A DNA stretch of 64,000 nt. Origin: Flavobacterium sp. JAD_PAG50586_2. Its GTDB lineage: Bacteria > Bacteroidota > Bacteroidia > Flavobacteriales > Flavobacteriaceae. The stretch is taken from the NCBI GenBank assembly GCA_023213215.1, contig CP096136.1:744001-808000 (forward strand). The letters are read 5' to 3'. The notes under the pieces are model-generated. The model made no database searches and had not been told where the DNA came from. It saw only the letters and a list, made by a program, of their open reading frames with translations. How positions within the stretch are numbered: position 1 is the first letter of the stretch; each line of letters opens with the position of its first letter. Position numbers and translations under genes: made by a program. Below are positions 1-8,570 of the stretch, one piece after another.

Positions 1-231
1 CTTCATTTCCTGCACCAATATGCCGCCAAAAGATACACCAACGAGAATAACATTTTCATGGATGACGCCTTTAGCAATTCGTTGTGCATAATGCGCTATA
101 GTTTCCTGTTTCTCAGGAAGCAACCATTCCAGCAAGTGTATTTCAAAAATAGCTGACGGCAACTGAATCCGTTCAAAAATGGATGGACTTGCCGCCATTC
201 CCGGCATAAAATAAACGTGAATTTTAGACAT
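1..231 (-). CDS. Alpha/beta hydrolase, N-terminal part (cut by window edge)
   Basis: The reading frame is open from an ATG at 231 down to the window edge, giving 77 residues. It begins MSKIHVYFMPGMAASPSIF and reaches the motif GVSFGG at residues 65-70, which matches the nucleophile elbow (G-x-S-x-G) of alpha/beta hydrolases, with Ser67 as the expected nucleophile. The PGMAAS stretch near residue 10 sits where the oxyanion-hole loop of this fold usually lies. The catalytic acid and histidine would be beyond the edge, so substrate cannot be guessed. It is transcribed divergently from the acetyltransferase gene that starts at 299. The fold assignment is fairly safe; the specific function is unknown. 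Confidence 0.65.
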   Translation of the reverse strand, partial: MSKIHVYFMPGMAASPSIFERIQLPSAIFEIHLLEWLLPEKQETIAHYAQRIAKGVIHENVILVGVSFGGILVQEMK

Positions 232-260
232 CTTTTAACGCTAAACTGGTTAATTATTAG

Positions 261-268
261 TAACTTTG
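261..268 (+). promoter_or_regulatory. Candidate -7 promoter element (TAnnTTTG)
   Basis: TAACTTTG matches the Bacteroidetes -7 consensus TAnnTTTG and lies 31 bases upstream of the ATG at 299 in the divergent intergenic gap. No clear TTTG -33 partner is visible, so this is tentative. Confidence 0.3.
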
Positions 269-298
269 CTAAAAATAATCCTTTTTGTTTATAATCAC

Positions 299-609
299 AT
301 GGAAGCAGATACAATTTTGGAAAAAATCGAGATTAAAGACAATACTTTTGCACGTCAGTTTGAAACGCTGATAGACGGAAAGTTGATTTCTGTAGAGTAT
401 TCATTTCAGGAAAAAAGATTTTCCTAACCCGAATCAATGTTTTTGATGGTTTTGAAAATGAGGAATTCATTAACGATTTGCTAAAGACGATAATGGAGAT
501 AGCGTATGAACGAAAATTAAAAGTCGTTCCAATTTTACCAAAAATTGCTCTTTTCTTTAGAAAAAACACTTGTTATAGAGATTTACTTCCGCCAGGAATA
601 AAAATATAA
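299..609 (+). CDS. Small GNAT-type N-acetyltransferase, one-base frameshift
   Basis: The gene opens with ATG at 299 (MEADTILEKIEIKDNTFARQ) and hits an early stop after about 42 codons. Adding one A to the A run at 411-416 restores a continuous frame of about 103 codons that ends at 609 (LRPP-like tail DLLPPGIKI). The restored protein resembles the short single-domain GNAT-like acetyltransferases of the COG2388 type (about 95-105 residues), with the conserved region KLKVVPILPKIALFF near the C-terminus. The acceptor is unknown. The break looks like a lost base in a homopolymer, as in fifteen other genes in this window, rather than a decayed gene. A terminator follows directly at 623-658. Confidence 0.6.
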
Positions 610-622
610 TACCCAATTTCCC

Positions 623-658
623 AAAAAAAGGAGTTTCATTTATGAAGCTCCTTTTTTT
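623..658. terminator. Rho-independent terminator
   Basis: GGAGTTTCAT and ATGAAGCTCC form a stem flanked by an A run on the left and seven Ts on the right. It lies 14 bases after the acetyltransferase stop codon. The flanking A and T runs make it potentially bidirectional. Confidence 0.75.
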
Positions 659-682
659 ATTTCTTTTATTTATATTTATCGA

Positions 683-1024
683 ATGAATACAGAAAGCCTT
701 CGTCAGGAAATTATTTTGTTTTTTGAAAACATCGACAAATATTATGGCAGCAAAACAGAAATAATGCAGGGATTATGTTCTGAATTGGACAGCCTTGATG
801 CGAATCTGACTGCATGGAATTTATCCGAATTTGAATTAGTCCGTTCTGCTTACCGGAATAATGGAGGAAAATTCATGTTTGAAGGCAAAGGAACTTACTA
901 CGAAATTTCGGGTAACCGTATTATCGACTTCAAAAAAAACGGCAGGAATAAAGTTGAATTCATAGAGCAATACAGTGAAACTGTCTATCGCATTACCAAA
1001 ATAAGATTCCATTATAAGTACTGA
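683..1024 (+). CDS. Hypothetical protein, 113 residues
   Basis: An uninterrupted frame from ATG 683 to a stop at 1024, beginning MNTESLRQEIILFFENIDKY. I do not recognise the family. It is soluble by inspection, with no signal peptide or membrane segment, and is rich in aromatic and charged residues (for example FEGKGTYYEISGNRIIDFKK), which suggests a small alpha/beta domain. Codon use resembles its neighbours. It stands alone between a terminator and the VWA lipoprotein gene, with a 156-base gap before the latter. No function is proposed. Confidence 0.5.
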   Translation: MNTESLRQEIILFFENIDKYYGSKTEIMQGLCSELDSLDANLTAWNLSEFELVRSAYRNNGGKFMFEGKGTYYEISGNRIIDFKKNGRNKVEFIEQYSETVYRITKIRFHYKY

Positions 1025-1180
1025 TTTCTTATCCCAAAAATCATTTCTTAAATTTTGATTAAATTTTTGGCATCAAATTTGGTTACTGAAAAACCAAGAA
1101 ATAATCCTTTGATAAATCCGGAATACAGAGCATTATTTTGAGTTAAAAAATCATTATTAATTTTCTAAAATTTATCAAAA

Positions 1181-2733
1181 ATGAAAAAAACGCTTTTTTT
1201 TTCAGCGGCATTTGCTATGCTTATTTTTGCCGGTTGTAAACACGCTTCTTATAACGGAGAAGCCGCTTGTACAGATTCTACTGCGGTAGAAACTTCAGAT
1301 GCTATGAATAACGAGATGGCAAATGCCAATCCTGAGAACACAGAAACCTACGCCGAATTCATCGAAAATCCTTTCGAATCTCCAAAAACCGCACCTTTAT
1401 CGACATTCTCTATTGACGTAGACAATGCTTCCTACACCAATATCAGGCGTTTCATCAATAATGGACAGGCAGTTCCAAAAGATGCTGTTCGTATCGAGGA
1501 AATGTTGAATTTCTTCAAATACAAATATCCACAGCCTCAGGATTCGCATCCGTTTTCCATTAATACGGAATACAGCGAAAGCCCTTGGAATCCAAAACAC
1601 AAACTTTTGAAAATAGGCTTGCAGGGCAAAGACATTGCGATGGACAATTTACCTGCATCCAATTTAGTTTTTCTTGTTGATGTTTCCGGTTCTATGAGCG
1701 ATGCCAACAAATTGCCATTGCTTAAGGAATCGATGAAAGTTTTGGTCAAGGAACTTCGCGCCAAAGACAAAGTATCGATTGTGGTATATGCAGGAGCTGC
1801 AGGAGTTGTTTTGGAACCAACTTCAGGTGATGATAAAGAAAAATCCTGGACGCTTTTGACGATTTAAGTGCCGGCGGAAGTACAGCTGGCGGCGAAGGCA
1901 TTGAACTGGCTTACAAACTGGCCCAACAAAACTTCATCAAGGAAGGAAATAATCGAATCGTTTTAGCTACCGATGGTGATTTTAATGTGGGCGCTTCCTC
2001 AGATAAAGACATGGAAGATCTGATTGAAGAGAAAAGAAAATCGGGTATCTTCCTCACGGTTTTAGGTTATGGGATGGGCAATTACAAAGACAGCAAAATG
2101 GAAATCCTGGCAGACAAAGGGAACGGAAATTATGCTTATATTGACAACCTTCAGGAAGCAAACCGCTTTTTAGGCTCGGCATTCAAAGGGACTATGTTTG
2201 CTATCGCGAAAGATGTGAAAATCCAAATCGAATTCAATCCCAAACATGTTCAGGCTTATCGATTGATTGGTTATGAGAATCGAAGATTAAAAGCGGAAGA
2301 TTTTAAAAATGATGCTATTGATGCTGGAGAATTAGGAAGTGGACATACAGTGACGGCGCTTTATGAAGTTATTCCGGTTGGTATTGAAAGCGATTTTTCC
2401 CCATCCGATTTAAAATATACTAAAGTCAAAACGGATGCGTCTAATTACAATGAAGAATTGGCAACCATCAAATTCCGATATAAAAAACCTGATGGCGAAA
2501 AAAGCATTGAAATGGTCGATGTGATTGCCGATAAAGCTGTGGCATTAGAAAACAGTTCAGCCGATTTCAAATTTAGCGCCGCAGTAGCCTGGTTCGGATT
2601 AAAATTAAGGGATTCCAAATTGATTTCCAATTCGAATAAGGATGCTATCAAAAGTTTGGCAAAATCAGGCATAGCTTTCGATGAGGACGGATATCGCTCA
2701 GAGTTTGTCAGACTCGTCGAAGCAGTAAATTAA
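1181..2733 (+). CDS. VWA-domain lipoprotein (YfbK / DUF3520 type), one-base frameshift
   Basis: Restored by adding one A to the run at 1839-1843, this gene encodes about 517 residues. The N-terminus is a lipoprotein signal with the lipobox FAGC (Cys near residue 19). A Bacteroidetes YfbK-type N-terminal domain follows (TFSIDVDNASYTNIRRF). A von Willebrand A domain comes next with an intact MIDAS metal site: DVSGSMS near residue 165, a T in the GGSTAGGEGI loop, and TDGDFN. The C-terminal third resembles DUF3520. The family is predicted to sit in the outer or inner membrane and bind partners through a divalent metal; substrates are not known. The first part ends early at 1867 and the second part continues in another frame from about 1844, so the split is a single lost base. 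A terminator follows at 2742-2771. Confidence 0.8.
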
Positions 2734-2741
2734 ATTAAAAA

Positions 2742-2771
2742 GAAACCCGAAAGCAAAACTTTCGGGTTTTT
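2742..2771. terminator. Rho-independent terminator between convergent genes
   Basis: AAACCCGAAAG and CTTTCGGGTTT form a perfect 11-base stem with a four-base loop. It serves the VWA gene and, in the other direction, the end of mtaB at 2776. Confidence 0.8.
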
Positions 2772-2775
2772 ATAT

Positions 2776-4103
2776 TTAGGCAATTACATTTAAAAACTCC
2801 ATCCTTACACTTCCATCATCATCGATTCTTGTTAAATTGATTTCGTGTAGAGTATTGGCCAATTCCGGATTCCACGGTGTTTTTACCTTTACGTAATTTT
2901 CGGTAAAACCGTGAATATAACCTTCCTTGTTTTCACTTTCAAAAAGAACGGTTCGATCGGTTCCGATTTGGCTTTCATAAAAAGCACGGCGTTTTTTTAC
3001 CGATAATCCGCGAAGCATCTTACTTCTTTTGTTTCGGATATTCATTGGAACAGCATTTGGCATTACAGCAGCTTCCGTATTATCTCTTTCAGAATAGGTA
3101 AAAACGTGTAGATAGGAAATATCCATTTCGTTCAGGAAATTATAGGTTTCGAGGAAATTTTCATCCGTTTCACCCGGAAAACCAACAATAACATCAACGC
3201 CAATACAGGCATGCGGCATTACTTCACGAATTTTATTAACTCTTTCAGTATAAACTTCGCGCAGGTAACGACGTTTCATTTTTTTAGAATATCATTGCTT
3301 CCGCTTTGTAAAGGAATATGGAAATGTGGTACAAATGTTCTGCTGTTGGATACAAATTCGATAGTTTCATTTTTAAGAAGATTAGGCTCAATTGATGAAA
3401 TTCGAAGTCTCTCGATGCCTTCCACCTTGTCCAAAGCCTGAACTAAATCGAGGAAAGTATGCTCGTGTTTCTTGTTTCCGAATTCTCCCTTTCCGTAATC
3501 TCCTATATTTACTCCAGTTAAAACAATCTCCTTTATATTTTGTTTTGAAATATCAGAAGCATTTTTCAATACATTTTCCAAAGCATCGCTTCTCGAAATT
3601 CCACGCGCTAATGGAATAGTGCAATAAGTACATTTATAATCACATCCATCCTGGACTTTCAGAAAAGCACGCGTTCTGTCGCCAATTGAATAACTTCCAA
3701 CGTAGAAGTCTGCTTCTTCAATTTCGCAGGAATGCACTTCGCCAATATCGTTTTTGGACAAGTCATTTATATAATCGGTAATCTTGAATTTTTCGGTGGC
3801 ACCCAAAACCAAATCAACGCCGTCAACAGCAGCTAATTCTTCGGGCTTCAATTGCGCATAACAACCAACCGCGGCAACGAAAGCCTTATCGTTGAGCTTC
3901 ATCGCTTTTTTTACAATCTGTTTGAATTGTTTATCTGCATTTTCAGTAACCGAACAGGTATTTATTACATACATATCGGCAACTTCCTCAAAATCGACGC
4001 GATCAAAACCTTCGTCCTGAAAATTTCTCGCGATGGTAGACGTTTCGGAGAAATTTAATTTGCAGCCTAAAGTGTAAAAGGCAACTTTTTTCTTGTTTTC
4101 CAT
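2776..4103 (-). CDS. mtaB: tRNA threonylcarbamoyladenosine methylthiotransferase MtaB, one-base frameshift
   Basis: MtaB converts t6A37 to ms2t6A37 in ANN-decoding tRNAs, using two iron-sulfur clusters and SAM. The restored protein (about 442 residues from ATG 4103) has the N-terminal methylthiotransferase domain with cluster cysteines near residues 14, 50 and 81 (LGCKLN, NTCSVT, GCYAQ). The radical-SAM motif CDYKCTYC has cysteines near 154, 158 and 161. The C-terminal region has a TRAM-like fold (VLFESENKEGYIHG). The frame breaks at the T run 3279-3285 (plus strand): adding one base joins SGSNDILKK to MKRRYLREV, the usual family sequence. An earlier in-frame ATG at 4115 is possible, but homologues start MENKKKVAFYTLG. 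Confidence 0.88.
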
Positions 4104-4299
4104 AATAATCCTCAATTAATGAAATCGTTGTCAAAAATTGAGTTTGCAAAGATAACTTAATTTAGAAATTATACAATTTGGAAATTTGGAAAATGTTTGA
4201 TTAGTGCTAAATATCAATCTTATAATAATCTTGAGAAATGATGTAAAGCTAAATTCTACAGATTTAAGAATTTTGGATAAACAACAAATACAAACTATC

Positions 4300-4815
4300 A
4301 TGTCAAGAGAAAATTTATCCAATACCGATGCAATCAAAAAATTGAAAGAGCTTTCAGAAAAAGCCAGAACCTGCATGTTCATAACCAATCTTAAAGACAC
4401 TTCGCCACAAAACTCACGTCCAATGGGACTTCAGGAATGCGACAAAGAAGGGAATTTATGGTTTATAAGTAGTAAGGAAAGCCGCAAAAATATTCAGATT
4501 GAAAATGATAATAAGGTACAGTTGTACTTTATGAATAGCAGCGACTACGAATATTTATCCATAACCGGCGAAGCGTTTATCTATGACGATAGAGCAACCA
4601 TTGAAGACAAATGGTCTGAAGTTGCTAATGCATGGTTTGATGGCAAAGAAGATCCAGATGTAAGCATTATAAGAGTTTCCCCAAGCGAAGTTTATTATTG
4701 GGATACCAAATACGGAAAATTTGTTTCCATGGTCACTTTTCTGGCCGCTATTGTAACTGGCAAAAAAACCGACAATAGTGATGGAGTTGAAGGAAAAATT
4801 AAAATACATACATAA
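4300..4815 (+). CDS. Pyridoxamine 5'-phosphate oxidase-like general stress protein
   Basis: The 171-residue protein from ATG 4300 begins MSRENLSNTDAIKKLKELSEKA and contains the split-barrel FMN-binding fold of general stress protein 26 type PNPOx relatives. Recognisable stretches are CMFITNLKDTSPQNSRPMG, the LWFISSKESRKNIQIENDN strand-loop and LSITGEAFIYDDR. The frame is open upstream to 4204, but the extra residues are not family-like, so the internal ATG is preferred. Members bind flavin or F420-like cofactors; the physiological substrate is generally unknown. Its stop overlaps the start of the next gene by one base (TAATG), so the two are probably translated together. Confidence 0.75.
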   Translation: MSRENLSNTDAIKKLKELSEKARTCMFITNLKDTSPQNSRPMGLQECDKEGNLWFISSKESRKNIQIENDNKVQLYFMNSSDYEYLSITGEAFIYDDRATIEDKWSEVANAWFDGKEDPDVSIIRVSPSEVYYWDTKYGKFVSMVTFLAAIVTGKKTDNSDGVEGKIKIHT

Positions 4816-5242
4816 TGAAAACAACAAACATTATTACTGCCTCATTGCTTTTTATCGCAATGACAGTAAACTCACAGAAAAAATCGAAGTGTCCGACTTA
4901 CCTCCGGCTTCCATTAATTTTATTAGGGAATATTTCCCAAATACGACTGTAGAAAAAGCGAAGAAAGATGCGGAACACGGAGAGAAAGGCTTTGAAGTCA
5001 TTTTATCAGACGGTACGGAACTCGAGTTTTGGAAAGACGGAAAATACAGAGAAGTAGATGGTAAAAAGAAGCCAATTCCAACTGGATTTATCGACAGGAA
5101 GATTGTGGATTATGTGACCAAAAACTATCCGAACAACAAAATCACGCACATCGATTATGGCCATAAGGATGTAGATGTAGACCTAACCGACAAAATTGAT
5201 TTGGAATTTACCAAAGAAGGTACGTTCATTAAAGGAGATTAA
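4815..5242 (+). CDS. Secreted PepSY-like (DUF2874) protein, one-base frameshift
   Basis: Starting at the ATG that overlaps the previous stop, the first residues are a signal peptide (MKTTNIITASLLFIAMTVNS, cleaved before QK). The frame then shifts at the A run 4878-4883; adding one A gives a continuous protein of about 142 residues. The mature part holds two PepSY-like repeats (LPPASINFIREYFPN and FIDRKIVDYVTKNYPNN), each followed by a beta-strand segment such as GFEVILSDGTELEFWKDG. This family is common in Bacteroidetes periplasm and has no firm function; related PepSY domains inhibit proteases or bind small ligands. A terminator follows at once. Confidence 0.7.
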
Positions 5243-5245
5243 AAT

Positions 5246-5274
5246 AAAAAAGCACCAAGTTGGTGCTTTTTATT
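5246..5274. terminator. Rho-independent terminator between convergent genes
   Basis: AAAAAGCACCAA and TTGGTGCTTTTT form a perfect 12-base stem with practically no loop excess. It lies between the PepSY-like gene and the end of the GlmU-like gene. Confidence 0.75.
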
Positions 5275-6449
5275 TATTCCTTTCTATATTTTTTTGTGAT
5301 TTCAAAAACGTGCTCGAGGATTTTGGCATCTTCTTCCGAGAATTCAACCTGACGGCGCGCCATGACTATTTTGGCTGTCTGAAACGCTTTTGATGTAAGG
5401 TAAGTGGTAAATCCGGCTGCTCCGCCCCATGAAAAACTGGGAACAAAATTCCGAGGAAAACCCGAACCAAAAATATTGGTAGAAACACCCACAACAGTTC
5501 CGGTATTGAACATCGTGTTGATTCCACATTTGCTGTGGTCACCTAACATTAAGCCGCAAAATTGAAGTCTGGTTCGCGCAAAGCTTTCCGTTTCATAACT
5601 CCATAAACGAACTTCCTCGTAATTATTTTTCAGATTGGAATTGTTGCTGTCAGCTCCAATATTACACCATTCTCCTAAAACAGAATTGCCCAAAAATCCA
5701 TCGTGCCCTTTGTTGGAATATCCAAAAAGAACCGAATTGCTTACTTCGCCTCCAATAACAGAATGTGGACCAACAGTTGTAGCGCCATATACTTTAGAAG
5801 CTAATTTAACTCTACCGGATTCGCACAACGCAAACGGTCCACGAATTACAGAGCCTTCCATAATTTCAGCATTTTTTCCGATATAAATTGGTCCAGTTGA
5901 AGCATTCAGTGTCACAAATTCTAGCTTTGCTCCTTCTTCAATGAATATATTTTCAGGTGAAATTACGTTTACGCTTTTCGGAATGGGTTGAGAATGCCTT
6001 CCTTCGGTAATCAACTCAAAATCTTCTCGAAGGGCAGCGTCATTTTTGGCAAAAATATCCCAAGTGTGTTCAACGGTTAAACAATCTTCGCTGAATTCTA
6101 TAATTTCATAAGTATCAAAATCGACTTCTTCCTGCGTATCATTAGTATAAAAAGCAATTACTTCATCACCTTTAAAAATAGCCTGGTTTTTTTCAAGGCT
6201 TTTAATCATTTCTGAAAGGATATCATTGGGCAAAAAAGAAGCATTAATCATCACATTATCTTCCATCTCAACCATTGGAAACTTTTCGGAAAGGTATTCT
6301 TCGGTTAAGGTTGTGGTGGTGTAACCCAAATATTTCTCCCATTTTTCACGAATGGTCAAAATCCCGATACGGATATCGGCAACAGGTCTTGTGAAAGTAA
6401 AGGGTAAAAGCGCGTTACGAACTGTTCCGTCAAAAAGTATGTAGTTCAT
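5274..6449 (-). CDS. GlmU-like sugar-phosphate nucleotidyltransferase/acetyltransferase
   Basis: The 391-residue protein resembles the Bacteroidetes-specific GlmU-like family (bacterial alternative GlmU), which pairs a degenerate nucleotidyltransferase-like N-terminal domain (MNYILFDGTVRNALLPFTFTRPVADIRIG) with a left-handed beta-helix acyltransferase domain in the second half. Hexapeptide-type turns are visible from about residue 165 (GPIYIGKNAEIMEGSVIRGP, GPHSVIGGEV, GEWCNIGADSNNS, GDHSKCGINTMFNTGTVVG). By family it is thought to act in UDP-GlcNAc supply, although the substrate has not been shown for most members. The frame is intact. It is followed on the minus strand by nothing closely linked and preceded by rpmE about 116 bases away. 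Confidence 0.75.
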   Translation of the reverse strand: MNYILFDGTVRNALLPFTFTRPVADIRIGILTIREKWEKYLGYTTTTLTEEYLSEKFPMVEMEDNVMINASFLPNDILSEMIKSLEKNQAIFKGDEVIAFYTNDTQEEVDFDTYEIIEFSEDCLTVEHTWDIFAKNDAALREDFELITEGRHSQPIPKSVNVISPENIFIEEGAKLEFVTLNASTGPIYIGKNAEIMEGSVIRGPFALCESGRVKLASKVYGATTVGPHSVIGGEVSNSVLFGYSNKGHDGFLGNSVLGEWCNIGADSNNSNLKNNYEEVRLWSYETESFARTRLQFCGLMLGDHSKCGINTMFNTGTVVGVSTNIFGSGFPRNFVPSFSWGGAAGFTTYLTSKAFQTAKIVMARRQVEFSEEDAKILEHVFEITKKYRKE

Positions 6450-6509
6450 TGTTTAAGTATCAAAGTTGCAAAGTCCCAAAGTTACAAAGTAAAATGGTAA
6501 CTGTGAAAA

Positions 6510-6546
6510 TAAAAAAACCACTCACTTTCATGAATGGTTTTAATAA
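6510..6546 (-). terminator. Rho-independent terminator of rpmE
   Basis: Read on the minus strand, AAAACCATTCA and TGAGTGGTTTTTTT form a stem with one G-T pair and a six-base loop followed by a T run. It lies about 20 bases beyond the L31 stop. Confidence 0.6.
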
Positions 6547-6565
6547 AATTGAAACACTAAAATTA

Positions 6566-6817
6566 TTATTTCGCGTGTTTAGCGTATTTAGTTTTGAATT
6601 TATCAATACGTCCTGCAGTATCGATAAGTTTAGATTTACCTGTGTAAAAAGGGTGAGAAGTTCTAGAAATCTCCATTTTGAAAACTGGATATTCAACACC
6701 TTCGTGCGTGATTGTTTCTTTTGTTTCTACTGTAGATTTAGTGATAAAAACATCTTCATTTGACATGTCTTTGAAAGCAACTAATCTGTAATTTTCCGGG
6801 TGGATTCCTTTTTTCAT
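6566..6817 (-). CDS. rpmE2: 50S ribosomal protein L31 type B
   Basis: The 83-residue protein begins MKKGIHPENYRLVAFKDMSN and contains SRTSHPFYTGKSKLIDTAGR, the conserved core of L31. The zinc-binding cysteines of the C+ form are absent, so this is the zinc-independent type B paralogue, usual in Bacteroidetes. It binds the large subunit near the 5S rRNA and the intersubunit bridge. The gene is monocistronic: a good Bacteroidetes promoter lies at 6922-6951 and a terminator follows. Confidence 0.92.
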   Translation of the reverse strand: MKKGIHPENYRLVAFKDMSNEDVFITKSTVETKETITHEGVEYPVFKMEISRTSHPFYTGKSKLIDTAGRIDKFKTKYAKHAK

Positions 6818-6921
6818 TTTGTAAATCTTTTATTGTTATGAAGTAGTTTGTTTTGAAGCTTTCATCCGAAAGGTATAAACCAGCTACAACTTTTATTATT
6901 CTTGTTTTTAATTTGAGTGTG

Positions 6922-6951
6922 CAAAAATACAATTATTTTTTAAAAATCAAA
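6922..6951 (-). promoter_or_regulatory. Promoter of rpmE2
   Basis: On the minus strand the -33 element TTTG (6948-6951) and the -7 element TATTTTTG (6922-6929) are separated by 18 bases, matching the Bacteroidetes pattern TTTG...TAnnTTTG. The predicted transcript has a leader of roughly 100 bases before the L31 start. Confidence 0.5.
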
Positions 6952-7008
6952 CCAATAAGTAACTTTTTTTAAATACTACAGACTTAATAATTGTAATTAT
7001 GGAATTAC

Positions 7009-7016
7009 TATATTTG
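7009..7016 (+). promoter_or_regulatory. Candidate -7 element for the DUF4199-glycosyltransferase unit
   Basis: TATATTTG matches TAnnTTTG and lies 25 bases upstream of the ATG at 7042. A TTG at 6991-6993 could be the upstream element, but the spacing (15 bases) is shorter than usual. Confidence 0.35.
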
Positions 7017-7041
7017 TTGATTAATTAAAACCTAAACTATT

Positions 7042-7577
7042 ATGAACGCAATCATTAAGAAGAACGGAGTAAATTATGGAATTATACTGGGCGTGACATC
7101 AATTGTCATAACTACCTTAGTTTACATTTTCGATGTTAAATTATTCATATCCGCATGGATTACCTTTTTAAAGGTCGCTGCATTTACCGGTATTTGCATC
7201 GCTTTATTAATCAAAACAAAAAAGAATTGAATAATATTTTCCCGTTTAAGGAAGCTTTCACAACTTATTTCCTTGCCGCTGCTATTGGACTTTTGATTGC
7301 TACAGTGTTTGAAGTTGTTCTTTTTAACTTTGTAGACCCTTCTATGAAAGAAACTTTAAAAGAAATGTCAATTAAGTTTACAGTTGATTTTATGGAAAAA
7401 TTAGGTGCTAAAAGTTCAGATATAAATAAAGCGGTAGCAGAAATGCAAAAAACCGATCAATTTTCTATTGGACAATTATTTCAAGGGTTAATGTTTTACT
7501 ATGTATTCGCGGCGATCTTTGGATTAATCCTGGCAGCAATTTTCAAATCTAAATCACCTTCATCACAAGGACTATAA
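7042..7577 (+). CDS. DUF4199 membrane protein, one-base frameshift
   Basis: The gene begins MNAIIKKNGVNYGIILGVTS and breaks at the A run 7218-7223; one extra A links TKK to ELNNIFPFKEAFTTYF and gives about 178 residues. It has the layout of DUF4199: two membrane segments near the N-terminus (residues 13-30 and 36-55), a third at about 72-92 and a last one near 150-170, with a soluble loop rich in Lys and Glu between the third and fourth. The function is unknown. The stop codon touches the ATG of the glycosyltransferase (7578) with no gap, so the pair is almost certainly co-translated; this pairing is common in flavobacteria by my recollection. Confidence 0.75.
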
Positions 7578-8537
7578 ATGAATTTATCCATCATAATTCC
7601 GCTTCTTAACGAGCAGGAATCTTTGCCTGAATTACACCAATGGATTGTCAAAGTGATGACAACCAACAATTATTCTTATGAAGTCATCTTTATAGATGAT
7701 GGAAGCACTGATACATCTTGGAAAATTATTGAGCAGCTTTCGCTGGAAAATTCAAATGTAAAAGGCATTCGTTTTCTGAGGAATTTTGGTAAATCGCAAG
7801 CATTGCATGCTGGTTTTGCCAAAGCGAAAGGTGATGTAATTATTACGATGGATGCAGACTTACAGGACAGTCCTGAAGAAATTCCGGATTTGTACAATAT
7901 GGTTACCAACCAAAATTTCGATTTGGTTTCCGGATGGAAGAAAAAACGTTACGATTCGGTGGTAGGCAAAAACCTGCCATCTAAACTGTTTAATTGGGCA
8001 GCTCGAAAAACATCGGGAGTACAACTGAATGATTTTAACTGCGGATTGAAAGCGTATAAAAACATAGTCATAAAAAACATAGAGGTTTCAGGTGAAATGC
8101 ACCGTTATATTCCTGTTTTGGCTAAGAATGCCGGGTTTTCAAACATTGGCGAAAAAGTGGTAATCCATCAGGCACGCAAATACGGGGAATCAAAATTTGG
8201 CATGAACCGTTTTATCAATGGTTTTCTTGATTTGATTACGATTTGGTTTCTATCAAAATATGGTAAACGCCCAATGCACCTTTTCGGCGCACTGGGTGTT
8301 GTAATGTTTATCATTGGATTTTTATCTACTTTCTTAATCATCGGAATCAAACTTTTAAAATTGTTTGTATTTGATGAACCGACCATTTTAGTAACTGCCA
8401 ATCCGCTTTTTTACATCGCCTTAACAGCCATGATTATTGGTTCGCAATTATTTTTAGCCGGATTTTTGGGCGAGATAATCTTAAGGACAAAAAACAACGA
8501 AGAACGTTATAAAATTTCTAAAGAAGTGAATCTGTAA
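7578..8537 (+). CDS. Family 2 glycosyltransferase, dolichyl-phosphate mannosyltransferase-like
   Basis: The 319-residue protein has an N-terminal GT-A domain: SIIIPLLNEQESLPEL, then the nucleotide-binding DDGSTD near residue 41, and the DADLQDSPEEI motif near residue 93 that holds the metal-binding Asp pair. Two membrane helices follow at the C-terminus (about residues 234-258 and 272-297). This is the layout of polyprenyl-phosphate sugar transferases (DPM1, ArnC and GtrB relatives), which move a sugar from a nucleotide donor to undecaprenyl phosphate at the inner membrane. Donor sugar is not predictable. It directly follows the DUF4199 gene. Confidence 0.85.
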   Translation: MNLSIIIPLLNEQESLPELHQWIVKVMTTNNYSYEVIFIDDGSTDTSWKIIEQLSLENSNVKGIRFLRNFGKSQALHAGFAKAKGDVIITMDADLQDSPEEIPDLYNMVTNQNFDLVSGWKKKRYDSVVGKNLPSKLFNWAARKTSGVQLNDFNCGLKAYKNIVIKNIEVSGEMHRYIPVLAKNAGFSNIGEKVVIHQARKYGESKFGMNRFINGFLDLITIWFLSKYGKRPMHLFGALGVVMFIIGFLSTFLIIGIKLLKLFVFDEPTILVTANPLFYIALTAMIIGSQLFLAGFLGEIILRTKNNEERYKISKEVNL

Positions 8538-8570
8538 TGCTACTTCCGCATTAGAATAAAAAACTACAAC